Source: Hermetia illucens (Eukaryota; Arthropoda; Insecta; Diptera; Stratiomyidae). Taken from it: a DNA stretch of 64,000 bases. A model generated the notes under the pieces. The model had not been told where the DNA came from. It saw only the letters and a program-made list of their open reading frames with translations, and made no database searches. Both the position numbers and the translations under genes were made by a program. The stretch spans positions 102,464,849 through 102,528,848 of the forward strand of contig NC_051849.1 in NCBI RefSeq assembly GCF_905115235.1, in the 5' to 3' direction. Positions 23,801-31,508 of this stretch are shown here, in pieces (the first letter of the stretch is position 1; every line of letters starts with the position of its first letter).

Positions 23801-24953
23801 GAACTCCATTTTAATAGCGAGGACCGGTGAATTTTGTCGCGAGGTTGCTGTTGTTGGAGGATCAGGCAACACCAAAACCTGCATTACCAACTTAGTTTGA
23901 CATGCTAAGTATAAATATACATTAAGGGCTATCTATAGATGGGATAATTTTGCACTCAACTGTACTTGCATAAAAAAAAACAAAACCTCTCATACCTGAC
24001 ACATCTAGCTTCCGGTTTCCTGACTTGCTAACAATTTAGAAGGTAAAGCAACTTCTTTAATGCATTTTCAATCTACCGCGGACAAGCCCAAAGATACTGA
24101 ATGATGACAGTTGAAAAGCATTAAAGTCTTAAAGTAATATTTGCTTCTGCAACTCAGTTTTACATAAATATATTTTCCCTAACATCATTTTCATATTATA
24201 TTTGTTTGAACGACTCCATATACACTCACCGAAATTGATGTATCAAATGCTTCGACTTTCAAGCTGCATTCTTGTTTGCCATATCGGCATGCCAAAGGCT
24301 TCCTAAGTTTTGTTTCCTTCCTTACACTGCAAAAAAAATAATTTTTTTACTGAAAACACAAAGCAAGAAAAGGAGGCAATTTTACTTATTCCTAAACACG
24401 CTGGGCAAAGCTGTATTGAACGTGTAGCAGAGTCCTTTCTCCAGCATTATCGGCTCCAACTCAATCTTCACTTTAGGGTCATACGTTGTAACTTTAACTC
24501 TATGTCCAGCTGGTCGTGTGATGTCCATGGCCAGCTCGTACAAATCCAGTGACTGCAGTTGCTCTTCACTTCCAAATTCAGCCAGTTGTTCATAATTTTC
24601 AGCAGTTGCATTGACAACGGCAACTAAAAACGACATAAAGACTTCGCGATCCATTTCGGTGAAATTACCACTTTCGGCCATTAATCTTTAAAACCCAATT
24701 AAATTTTATAATTGCTTTCGAGTTGGACTAGCCTCATAGTGAAAACGTATACCCGTCTATAATCTTGTTAGCTTTTATCTCGTCTACAACATTTGCTAAG
24801 CAAATTGTCCCTGCTGGAAGTACCCCTTGCCAAGATCGATAATCTTTTTCCACGGACATCACCGTAGGTCTAATGTAGTATCTGCTGTATTGATTGAGAC
24901 AAGCATAAACGGTACCGCACAGCGCCAATTGTATCAGAAGTACCCAGGTAACT
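5705..24953 (-). CDS. Pickpocket-type DEG/ENaC sodium channel gene, 9 exons seen, 5' exon missing
   Basis: Amiloride-sensitive epithelial-type sodium channel subunit of the insect pickpocket family, a plasma-membrane channel used in chemo- and mechanosensation. Exons in transcription order: 24953-24753, 24685-24386, 24326-24230, 18046-17901, 17838-17769, 17704-17614, 17555-17417, 17230-17118, 5871-5705. All introns are GT-AG and codon phase is kept at every junction, giving about 440 residues. First membrane helix VTWVLLIQLALCGTVYAC; extracellular landmarks LEKGLCYTFN, IHSPYEFSD, TLRDLSPHQRKC, CNCIPHFYPF, ECLLDFKWPGW and CNCTRTC; then DLLVSFGGAASLFLGFS, which holds the G-x-S selectivity filter and second helix. 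Six introns are 58-186 bp; two are 6183 and 11246 bp and filled with transposon fossils. A polyadenylation signal follows the stop. The short N-terminal cytoplasmic exon was not located. Family call is firm; which pickpocket member is unknown. Confidence 0.9.
6904..9380 (-). mobile_element. RTE-A LINE fossil, nearly full span
   Basis: Minus-strand RTE-clade element. From its 5' side it has the endonuclease start NISKLVRAKQILVCTINICS (about 9210), a linker near 8280, then RT block MEKHREKHRPLYIAFLNLE with EKAFGRVPHELIW (about 8060), VGVHQGSVLSPL, the C-terminal FDKTKWWNRSRRANPACERD, and a GAAGAAAAAGAAGAA-type tail at 6904-6920. A short RTE-B copy is inserted at 7286-7484. Many stops and frame changes. 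Confidence 0.8.
7286..7484 (-). mobile_element. 5'-truncated RTE-B insertion inside RTE-A
   Basis: About 199 bp ending in (TGA)n read on the minus strand, with DIELVDLGAKPGCLEFL then IPVV. It is flanked by AGAACCAT at 7278-7285 and 7485-7492. The host RTE-A sequence (CAGAACCATAGAG in the copy at 3815) is uninterrupted there, which proves the insertion. Confidence 0.85.
9690..9830 (-). mobile_element. R1-like LINE 3' untranslated fragment
   Basis: About 130 bp similar to 1680-1750 (cctaaacacttcctcgccat followed by CAGAGAACTA). No coding content. Confidence 0.35.
9938..10003 (+). mobile_element. C element, 5' end
   Basis: AAGGTTTTGTGTGAAACAAA then ACCTTACTAGAATCG and a TCTG-rich tract. Continues at 11282 after the R1-like LINE. 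The terminal AAGGTTTTGTGT is the inverse of ACACAAAACCTT near the other end. Confidence 0.7.
10004..11281 (-). mobile_element. R1-like LINE, 3' part, inserted in the TCTG tract of a C element
   Basis: Minus-strand open frame 11279-10167 of 370 residues: FADDIGVTVVARLLVEAE (RT palm), LQLAEYKTEVVL, LKYLGVMIDQRLNF, GGPRPSRRLLISRVVSSIL, MIPIEILAKE and YCPQCANIPEDAERVFFHC, typical of R1-clade ORF2 after the FADD box. No RNase H. It ends in a poly-A (T-run at 10004-10014). The 5' end lies at the TCTG tract. This is the least damaged LINE frame in the window, hence a fairly recent copy. Confidence 0.85.
11282..12352 (+). mobile_element. C element, main body and 3' end
   Basis: Non-coding repeat starting with (TCTG)n, then CGGAAACGGCTAGACCGATT, GGCTCCCCATACATG, GAAATCTAGGCCTAAAAAT and a long AT-rich part, ending ACACAAAACCTTTATACCC then GAGCTTCCGGTATTCCGAC. 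At least five other copies lie in the window. No coding capacity; probably a non-autonomous element whose mover is not visible. Confidence 0.7.
12355..13400 (-). mobile_element. RTE-B LINE fossil (endonuclease end and linker)
   Basis: Minus strand: WAFPVGTTFNQIDHVMIERH, IRTYREANIDSDHNFVGIVL (catalytic SDH of the AP endonuclease) from 13282 to about 13090, then the linker to RT near 12423. Abuts the 3' end of the C element at 12352. Confidence 0.75.
13400..14465. other. Unassigned, probably old transposon sequence
   Basis: No recognisable domain. A 73-residue frame at 13406-13627 ends VEDLSEQVESLDRIPRN, a mildly coiled-coil-like stretch that could come from a LINE ORF1 or gag, but nothing confirms it. 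Confidence 0.3.
14470..14650 (-). mobile_element. LINE RNase H fragment
   Basis: Minus strand: SKAEALMILEACRWLGHDTS then TDSQAAIK, the E and D catalytic blocks of a LINE-encoded RNase H. Short and broken. Confidence 0.5.
14650..16055. other. Unassigned; GC-rich block at 15350-15950
   Basis: Open frames here (for example 15376-15711 on the minus strand) have no motif I recognise. The block is richer in G and C than its surroundings, like the coding parts of LINEs in this window, so a decayed LINE 5' part is the likeliest origin. Confidence 0.3.
16060..16560 (+). mobile_element. R1-like LINE RT fragment
   Basis: Plus strand traces IYLLNAIGKNFQRIINL, EGKNKTLVTVDNKNIFNP, TEMLIAAQTPNYLLNVIF and DYFQQRKLLYDSNDYRR, matching the finger/palm order of an R1-type RT. 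Heavily broken. Lies in the 11.2 kb pickpocket intron. Confidence 0.6.
17118..18046 (-). CDS. Pickpocket gene, five exons of the cysteine-rich extracellular core
   Basis: Exons 18046-17901, 17838-17769, 17704-17614, 17555-17417 and 17230-17118. They contain LDIHSPYEFSD, SETLRDLSPHQRKC, SICYMKCRGK, MDMCNCIPHFYPF, CSPSGYECLLDF, LCNCTRTCVELKYTV and FSFEDLL, the ordered cysteine landmarks of DEG/ENaC extracellular domains. The 64 bp intron 17768-17705 is inferred from a frame change between the QRKC and CYMKC motifs plus a gtactt donor and cccag acceptor. Without it the reading frame does not connect. The last exon ends at a gtaagag donor in phase 1. Confidence 0.88.
18330..18630 (-). mobile_element. 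C element body, inverted, interrupted by the R1-like LINE
   Basis: Reverse complement matches 11480-11790 (AAATCTATGTCTAGGCCTTA, TATCTGAACTACGTTAATAA and the ATTTTTCGAAAC block) up to the LINE start near 18630. Its 5' end reappears at 21187-21262. Confidence 0.6.
18630..21186 (+). mobile_element. R1-like LINE, 5'-truncated, inside an inverted C element
   Basis: Starts at the end of ORF1 (RRPVFRTAVKK near 18700), then the endonuclease RLIQINLNHYEAA, VMKFPEVESIGAEIFV, IIAGDFNARPVDCGSP and SIVDLTYVST (18720-19240). RT traces follow, then RKAAWRESLEKWQQRWDD, HTLNPCIEE and HGDFRKYLHQFRLDD, ending in an A-run at 21180-21186. Many breaks. Flanked by C on both sides: reverse-oriented C body 18330-18630 and C 5' end 21187-21262. 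Confidence 0.75.
21187..21262 (-). mobile_element. C element 5' end, inverted
   Basis: GACAGACAGG then GGACAGACATTGAACCGATT and TTAATAATGTTTTGTTTTCC is the reverse of the C start with its TCTG tract. Directly follows the LINE A-run. Confidence 0.65.
21290..21650 (+). mobile_element. LINE ORF1 fragment with zinc knuckle
   Basis: Frame 21128-21496 carries ISREEICAALKKQFKLEEIY and ASLRKSYGST, then in another frame CKSHIAKECNAY, a CCHC-like knuckle. This is the usual end of ORF1 in R1/I-type LINEs. No matching ORF2 follows directly. Confidence 0.5.
22240..22600 (+). mobile_element. LOA-like LINE RNase H end and 3' fragment
   Basis: Plus strand reads VPGHCDVKRNKIWVALAKK (RNase H VPGH block), NWEQAPQWPLAELG-like text and a degraded tail with GIFR. 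Inside the 6.2 kb pickpocket intron. Confidence 0.55.
22600..23955. other. Unassigned intronic sequence
   Basis: Within the 6.2 kb pickpocket intron. Frames such as 22679-22939 show no known motif. No exon with pickpocket similarity was seen. Confidence 0.3.
23960..24035 (+). mobile_element. C element 3' terminal fragment
   Basis: ACAAAACCTCTCATACCTGA then TAGCTTCCGGTTTCCTGACT matches the C terminus at 12305-12350. Confidence 0.55.
24230..24953 (-). CDS. Pickpocket gene, exons for TM1 and first extracellular part
   Basis: Three exons: 24953-24753, 24685-24386 and 24326-24230, separated by introns of 67 and 59 bp. The first starts after an acceptor ending cttgcag and encodes the first transmembrane helix followed by YYIRPTVMSVEKDYRSW, where pickpockets usually show a post-helix R/E-rich segment. 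The second carries the LEKGLCYTFN motif. The third ends ...CRYGKQECSLKVEAFD and stops in phase 0 at a gtgagt donor, matching the phase-0 start of the next exon 6.2 kb away. Confidence 0.88.
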
Positions 24954-24999
24954 CTGCAAGACGAGATAGAAATGAATACACACATGGAGAAGACAAATA

Positions 25000-26380
25000 A
25001 TTAGGGTAGTCAGTTAACGATAACTTCCACTTGCTGAAGGACTAGGGTAATATTAATCGATGACACGATAATCCAATTGGATCTGGACCCTGAGGTGTGT
25101 TAGAGCACTTTTATCTAGATCGTGACGGTATACTGTAGAACTACAACATCTTGCAGAAGGCAATGTTGTCAGTATTGCCCTCAACTTTGATTATTACCCT
25201 GATTTGACTCAGATACTCATTCACAGCTGAATCGACGAATACAGATCCCTCTATCACCAGTCAGATTTGAAACGGAACTTTCGGCTAGACAGCCTAGCGC
25301 TAACTATAGAGCCATCCGAACGTCCGGAAGTAAGGCAAAATTTTTATTAATAGGTTGGTAGGGATGCCTCGCAACGCCAGATAAAATAAATAGCTTTAGC
25401 CAGATTCAGCCAGTTTACTGTATATCTGACTAGCCCATGTACACCAGTAAATTGGACTGCTCCCTATGCTCCCTGGTCCATGCAACTATCCTAAGGCGGA
25501 ATTAGATTACTCTACTTACGTCTTCTTTCCCTCTTTCTAGGTGCTCATAATTGTGCTTTCCTGCTATTTTGCGCTTTTTCTCAGTTTTATTTCGTGACTA
25601 CAGAGTTACTAGTTTACCAATCCCTTTTCCAAAAACTAGAGCCAGCAAGAACAAGAGAAACTAGTTTAGATTGTAATGGTTAAATGTATTAAACAACGTA
25701 CTTAAGGTCGTTTCCCAAACTAGTACTGTATAAAGCAAGCTCGAAATCATCGCCTACCTAAAAGCAACCTACCGGAAACCGCTACTCTCATATGTTTGGC
25801 ATTTTTCTTGAGAGAACTATACTCACGATAGATGCTTTGTTGTGAGCATGCTACAAGTGCTGCTTGAAATTGATCCTTACGTTTTTCATCGCCCGCAATA
25901 TTTTCTGTTACTATCATTTCCATGAACTCCATTCTCGGTCATACCAGGAACCAGTTTTATGTTTGGCATTCCAAAAACCATACTGCCGATCCGATTGGCT
26001 GGAACTGTAATCCCTTTCACGCGATTACAAACAAAAATCGCCGCTCTTTCCACTTTAGCGGGAGAAATTGCATCCGGATGAGCTTAAAGGTCCATGCATT
26101 GTTACGATGAGAGTCCAGCGTTGCATCACCGTGGCACCAACACGGTTATCAAGACAACCAACCAAACTCCCCCGACAGGTTTGCGAGTCGTGAACACCGA
26201 CTGTGTGAAATAATATATAGAGCCGGACGGCACGTGCTGGAGCTAACCCGAATGCTATCAGTCCAGCGAGATGTGGGCCGGGATTCTTAGTTCTCACATA
26301 CTATCTCCCTGTCATGACACATAGATTTAATCACGTACCTTGACTCAGGAGTAAACTACTCTAATAAAGATGTGAAGTCT
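25000..26380. other. Upstream of the known pickpocket exons; 5' exon expected but not found
   Basis: I looked on the minus strand for the N-terminal S-x-x-HG block that precedes helix 1 in pickpockets and saw no convincing match. Frame 25932-25747 has a gtgagt site but no family similarity. Confidence 0.35.
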
Positions 26381-26700
26381 CGAGGCGGAGTGATACCACC
26401 GAGGATTTCAACCCCAAAGGAGCTAAAATACCTAGCGGCCTGATAAGGGAGGAGACTAACTCACAAAAACCTAACGCACGAAGAATGGACAGGGAAGGAT
26501 CAGCTCTGAACAGATTCGGATATCTACACTACGAGCGGCCCCCGTCTTCCTTTCTTCTTCATGTGGAGTCCGATGATATGGTGACTCTGCGGCGACCTAA
26601 TCGTTCGCACCCTACCGGGGTAACCCTAAAGAAATGGGAGGACCGTCGCTTCCCGAGAGAGGGTTCGGGAACAAGAAGAAATCTAGAGCTCAAAACATTA
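26380..26700 (+). mobile_element. Possible LTR-element end fossil
   Basis: GAGGCGGAGTGATACCACC near 26384 resembles the polypurine tract and LTR start of the element at 35240 (GGGCGGAGTGATGTGG). The next 300 bp are more GC-rich than the flanks and contain no recognisable domain. It may be a single LTR or a fragment of one. Weak call. Confidence 0.25.
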
Positions 26701-27430
26701 TAATAATTATTTCTTTTATGGTATATGTGCTAAGGCAAATAAAAAAATAATGTATATATATATATATATAGTTTCGTTATCATGGAATAACGTTCCACCT
26801 TGCCTACCTATATATTTTTTTTCTCTAAATCCTCACTTTATTTTTATTTAAATGTATCTTCTTAGCTCAAGGCGTACTGCCTCTGATTGCCTTTTTTTAT
26901 TTATTTATTTATTTTATTCCTTATTTAAGGCGCTTTTATACATCATAGATACGAATTAACAATAAGTGTAACAGGAAACTGACATCGAGTATATAAAGCG
27001 ATTTGCGTCTTGTGTCAAAATCTGCTATAATTAATCCTAATTTTTTTCGTCTGATTCAACATGTCTAATCTAATTAGTCTAATTAGATATCTACCCAGGC
27101 GGTCAGAAAACTAAACAATGGAAATCAACGCGAGCACCTCTTTCGTGACAATAGGAAAAGCAAATGTATAAGGAACATAGTCCCATTCATTTCCCGGAAA
27201 TTAAGCTTAAATTCTTAGATATACAAGAATGATTATCATAAACTACACAACTTCAACTACACAACTAGAAATAATTATTAATAAATTGATGCCAAAAATT
27301 CGCATGGACAACCGGATAGACAGAATGTATGCCCACAGCTAACAATTCTAAATACTTACATTACCTTACATTTAGTGTAAAATTCTTTACACGAAATACT
27401 CAAGTCTTTTCATTTATAATTCGGGGAACT
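26700..27430. other. AT-rich stretch without genes
   Basis: Microsatellite plus AT-rich sequence with T-runs (26888-26920). Nothing coding seen. Confidence 0.4.
26753..26770. repeat. (TA)n microsatellite
   Basis: About nine TA units in an AT-rich stretch; a similar run is at 31163-31179. Confidence 0.8.
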
Positions 27431-29820
27431 TGGACATGGTCGTCAACATGGTGCTTCCTCTTTTGACAGTTTTGACAAGAGAAACGTCACAGTTACCTCT
27501 GCTTACGCAAAAACACAGGGATCTGGTAGTGTTTGCAGAATCAAGTAGCCTTAAACTCTTATTAGGTTGTAACGCGAACGCTCAGTATATTTGTTGGGGC
27601 AGTAGCAAATGCAACCCTATAGGACAGAAGCTGTTTGATTTTATCACTTCAATTCATCTGATGACCGCGAACGTTGGGTGTGCCCCTATGTTCGTGGGAT
27701 CCAGCAGACGTGAAGCAATTGACCTAACAATGAAAATAATGAAGACTATTGCAGGCGAACTCTTGACCGCGTTTGAGAGAAGAATCCTGCGAAGAATTTT
27801 TGGCCCCCTACATGAGGATGGACGATTGCGTAGTCTACACAATGACGAAATCTATGAACGAGTCACTTAATCCGTATGGATGAGGATGATCTAGCCCGGA
27901 AAGTCTATAAGGGCAATATCTATGGTAGAAAAAGAAGACGAGGCAGACCCTGCTTAAGATGGAGCTATGGCGTAGGCCAGGACGCCAGACAGCTTTTGGG
28001 GATATCGAATTGGTGGACCTCGGCGCAAAACCGGGATGTCTGGAGTTTCTTATTAAGGCAGGCCTAGACCCGATACCGGTTGTTGCGCCGTTGATGATGA
28101 TGATGATGATTGCAGGCGAACAGTCTGTAACACAAAGACGAAATCCTAGGAAAATGGATTAGACAAAGTTCAATGAACTTCTTGTCAACAAAGCGGAGTT
28201 CGCTATTCGACTAAGGACTCCTTTGGCGATAGAACATCAATTGGAAACTCTGAAGCCTGGTTAAACTTCTTGAACTCACAGCGGAAATATAAAAGCATAC
28301 TGTGAAGAACTGGAAGGTGAAAGGGGGACTTCCAGGCTGTGCAGAATCCTTAATATGCGAAGATGAACTGAAGGAAGTTTCCCGAACTCCAGAGCTGAGT
28401 CTACGCAGACTCTCTCGAAAGTACAGCATACGAGAGAATAGGTCTCAAAAGTGGGAGCAAGAGAATTGGTGGTTTCTGCAAACCTTTCAGCACAAAGGTG
28501 TTGCAAGGAGAATTGGGACACTGCGAGATCAGTTGTTACCAATGAAAAAGTGAGAGCTGCTATACTATCCATTGAACACTTCAAAACACTTAGCATGGAT
28601 GGCATTTATCCACTAATGCTAAAGGAGGGTATAGATAACTTAGAGCAACTTCTAAAAAATATTTTTCGAGGATGTCTTACTCTTGGCTACGTGCCTACCT
28701 CCAGGCAAAAAGTTAAAGTAGTCTTCGTACTTAAGCCTGCGAAAGATGACTTTTCAAATCCAAAGAACTTCAGATAAACCTTAATATCATTTTCGCTGAA
28801 ATGTCTGGAAATATTGGTTAAGTGTCACATTCGCGAGAAGGCGCTAAGGTCAAACCAAGTAAATGAAAATAACACACCAACACGTTTACCAGCATGGAAA
28901 ATACTGTCGCACCCACTAGATGAAAACTATCCCGCTTACCAGCTTGGAAAATCCTGTGAATCTGCTCTTCACTCTTTGGTTCCAAAAATAGAAGACGTAA
29001 CTCTGAAAGGAGAGTACGCTATGGCGGTATTCGTGGGCATTGAAAGGGCGTTTGACTGTGCGTCCTTCCAGAAGCTCTGTGGTGCGTCAGAGAGCATCGT
29101 GTTGATGAAACTTTAATTAAGTGAATACCTATGTTATGCTAACAAGGAGATTGTTGTGTTCTGAAGTGATTGTTGATCGCTACCTCAGAATGGAAGCGAC
29201 TAAACGCTACCCTCAATTCGCAATGCCTTCTGATTCTCGAATCACTATACTTCTGCTCGGTAGAAGACATGGAGTTATCTTGAAACGAACAGACAACTGC
29301 GACGAACCAAAAGAAAGCAGGTGAAGATATGTTGACCGATGGCTCAAAATCAGGACAGTATTCTAGAGCAGCTTTTTCTTTGAGACAATATGCAACGGTC
29401 TTTCAGGCTGAGGTGTATGCGATCCTTAGGTTGGCAACCTGGATAATTCACGAGCGGTTGAAGGGCAGGAACATCGCAATACATAAACAAACATACGGCA
29501 AAGTTTATCCCGTCGAAAAGCAGGAAGGCTTGCAGGAGGATTGTGGGCATTCACTAGCTGGCCATATGTTCTCCAAGATGATACGTGTCCATCCTGTAAT
29601 GAGGAAGCGGAATCCACGAAGCATTTTCTATATGAATTCCCCGCGAAGTGCTGCAACTGTAGCGGGGAGGACTAGATCCACTAACAGAAATCCTACGGTT
29701 CATAAAGGAATCCGTGATATTCCGTTAGATAAGGGAATCAAATACAATGCACCACAGGATCTAAGTGCTCAGAGGCTTTACCTCTCACCCACCTCATACA
29801 CACAACAGTAAATATAGAAT
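27430..29820 (+). mobile_element. LOA-like LINE fossil with RTE-B insert
   Basis: Endonuclease (LKLLLGCNANAQYICWGSSK, then LMTANVGCAPMFVGSSRREA), RTE-B insert, linker, RT (AAILSIEHFKTLSMDGIYPL near 28560, PAYQLGKSCESALHSLV and EYAMAVFVGIERAFDCASF near 29030), a degraded RNase H start (LTDGSKSGQY near 29330) and the C-terminal tail with RFIKESVIFR. CA-rich end near 29810. Confidence 0.75.
27761..28108 (+). mobile_element. 5'-truncated RTE-B insertion in LOA-like LINE
   Basis: 348 bp. Starts in LLTAFERRILRRIFGPLHED, includes NDEIYERV and DIELVDLGAKPGCLEFL, and ends in (GAT)n. Flanked by a 13 bp duplication ATTGCAGGCGAAC at 27748-27760 and 28109-28121. The LOA endonuclease text resumes after it. 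Confidence 0.88.
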
Positions 29821-30585
29821 TTTTTTCTGAACGAGACTTCTACTTATTATAGATGCAAAAGCCCACGACGAAGACTTAATCCAAATTGAATAGACTCCTT
29901 AGTTTTCTTGAGGAATTGCAGTAGTTTACTTTTTGTATCTGTTCTTTATTTCTAACTGTTAGTATCTCTGTAAAAAAATCTTCCGCTGGCCAGAAGTTTG
30001 GCAAGTTATGTTCCAAGCTAGATGACGTCGATAGGAGGTGCAGATGAAGGAGCGTATGAAGGGATAGTGCTTGCTGGGTGGTACAATGATATATCGAATG
30101 AGACACTAGCACAAATTTTCTTTAATTTTTAATTGAAAGTTTTAACTAAAGGAAAGGCTACTTTGTGTTTATTTATAAGATGAAACAGAGCTCTGGATGA
30201 AGGATTTTAAATTTATTCACCTTATGTTATCTTAAGTTTTATTGTACCAATTCAATTTTTTTTGTCATATTAGCTGAATCCGGCAGACCTTGCTGCGCCT
30301 GTACATGTTTGCAAAAACTGGGAATTTTCTTTAGATACAAAAAGAAACTAACCAATCTGATGATACGCTTGTATTCCCACGGTAGGTGCGAAATTGTCCG
30401 ATCTCTCTTGGTAAAAATTCCACGACAGGTCGACGAAGAAAATGCATCCAATGTCGTTAAAAACTACATGATGAGATTGAGTCACAAGCCTCGAAAAAAT
30501 TCCAAGACGTCCACCTCACTCAACGTGGCGGGACGAGTCTCGATCTTATTAAGAAATGGGCAAGCGTTCTTAACGGCGTCAGAAC
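29820..30585. other. Unassigned
   Basis: One frame (30309-30593) with no motif. In another frame RRRKCIQC near 30430 has two cysteines after a basic run, not enough for a call. Confidence 0.25.
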
Positions 30586-31135
30586 GTAAGTAAGTTAGTC
30601 CAAGCAGAACAAATACATGTCGGCACGTCAAATATTAGCACCCTCACAGGAAGGACCGAGGAACTCGCACGAGGACTTTGGAAAAGGCGCATTGATATCT
30701 GCGCTCTACAAGAAACCCGTTGGTCTGAAGCCAAAAGCTGGGATATAGAACGCGATCGCGATAAAAATGCCTTTAAACTTATCTATTTTGGTAGCCCATA
30801 CACTCTATACGGTGTTGGCATTACCATCTCAGAGGGTTTTCGTTAAGCTATTAAATTAGTCGAACAATTTTATGACCGGCTGATAAAGCCCACCATTATT
30901 TTAGCTGATCGCACTTAGCACTTCTTCACCATATACACACTACAAACAGGATGATCGGATGCCGAGAAAGATGCGTTCTCTGGCTGCTGATCACTATATT
31001 ATCATTGCAGGTGACCTAAATGTGGGTGAAAACGCAAACGGTAACAGGTGCCATGGCGGAAGAGGTTTGGAGCGTGCAATAAGGGTGACGGACGTATAGT
31101 CGATTTTACGGGCACCCTTGTACAAAGCTTTGTAC
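30585..31135 (+). mobile_element. RTE-A LINE endonuclease fossil
   Basis: Reads HVGTSNISTLTGRTEELARG, WKRRIDICALQETRWSEAKS, FKLIYFGSPYTLYGVGI and IILADRT. This is the AP-endonuclease start of an RTE-clade LINE (metal-binding E in LQETRW), with premature stops. The match fades after about 31130. Confidence 0.75.
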
Positions 31136-31189
31136 TGATGAAGGGAGGGAGTTGCTTCCGAAATATATATATATATATAATAAAATAAA

Positions 31190-31508
31190 ATTGTAGTTTG
31201 GATAAGCTACTGGTATATCAATTTTAGACGTAACTACAAATAGAAGACAATATCTAACCTCTTTGTCCAATCCGTTTTCCTAGGGTTCCATTTTTGTGCT
31301 GCAGACTTTTGTGAATTCTAGGTATCGGTGATCTGACAGTGAGACCTGGTTTAGCACTCGTCAGTGATTAATCAACTCTAACACTTTTGAGGTACAGATT
31401 GTTAGGTCAATTACTTCACTTCTTCTTGGTCTCACGAACGTAGGGACGCATCCTACGTTTGCAGTCATAAAACCAGCTGAAATGATGAAATTAAATAGCT
31501 TTTCTCCT
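31190..31508 (-). mobile_element. LOA-like LINE endonuclease, part beyond the Gypsy insertion
   Basis: Minus strand from 31508: EKLFNFIISAGFMTANVGCV then PTFVRPRRSEVIDLTI, continuing to about 31190. It is the continuation of 35695-35265, separated by the Gypsy fossil. Confidence 0.75.

Noticed and set aside
25747-25932. Minus-strand frame with a gtgagt site, considered as the missing pickpocket N-terminal exon
   Set aside because: The only phase-compatible reading gives SSSTCSMLTTKHLS before helix 1, without the usual S-x-x-HG block and with too short a linker.
30410-30470. piggyBac-type cysteine tail (RRRKCIQC)
   Set aside because: Two cysteines after a basic run are not sufficient, and no TTAA ends or transposase lie nearby.
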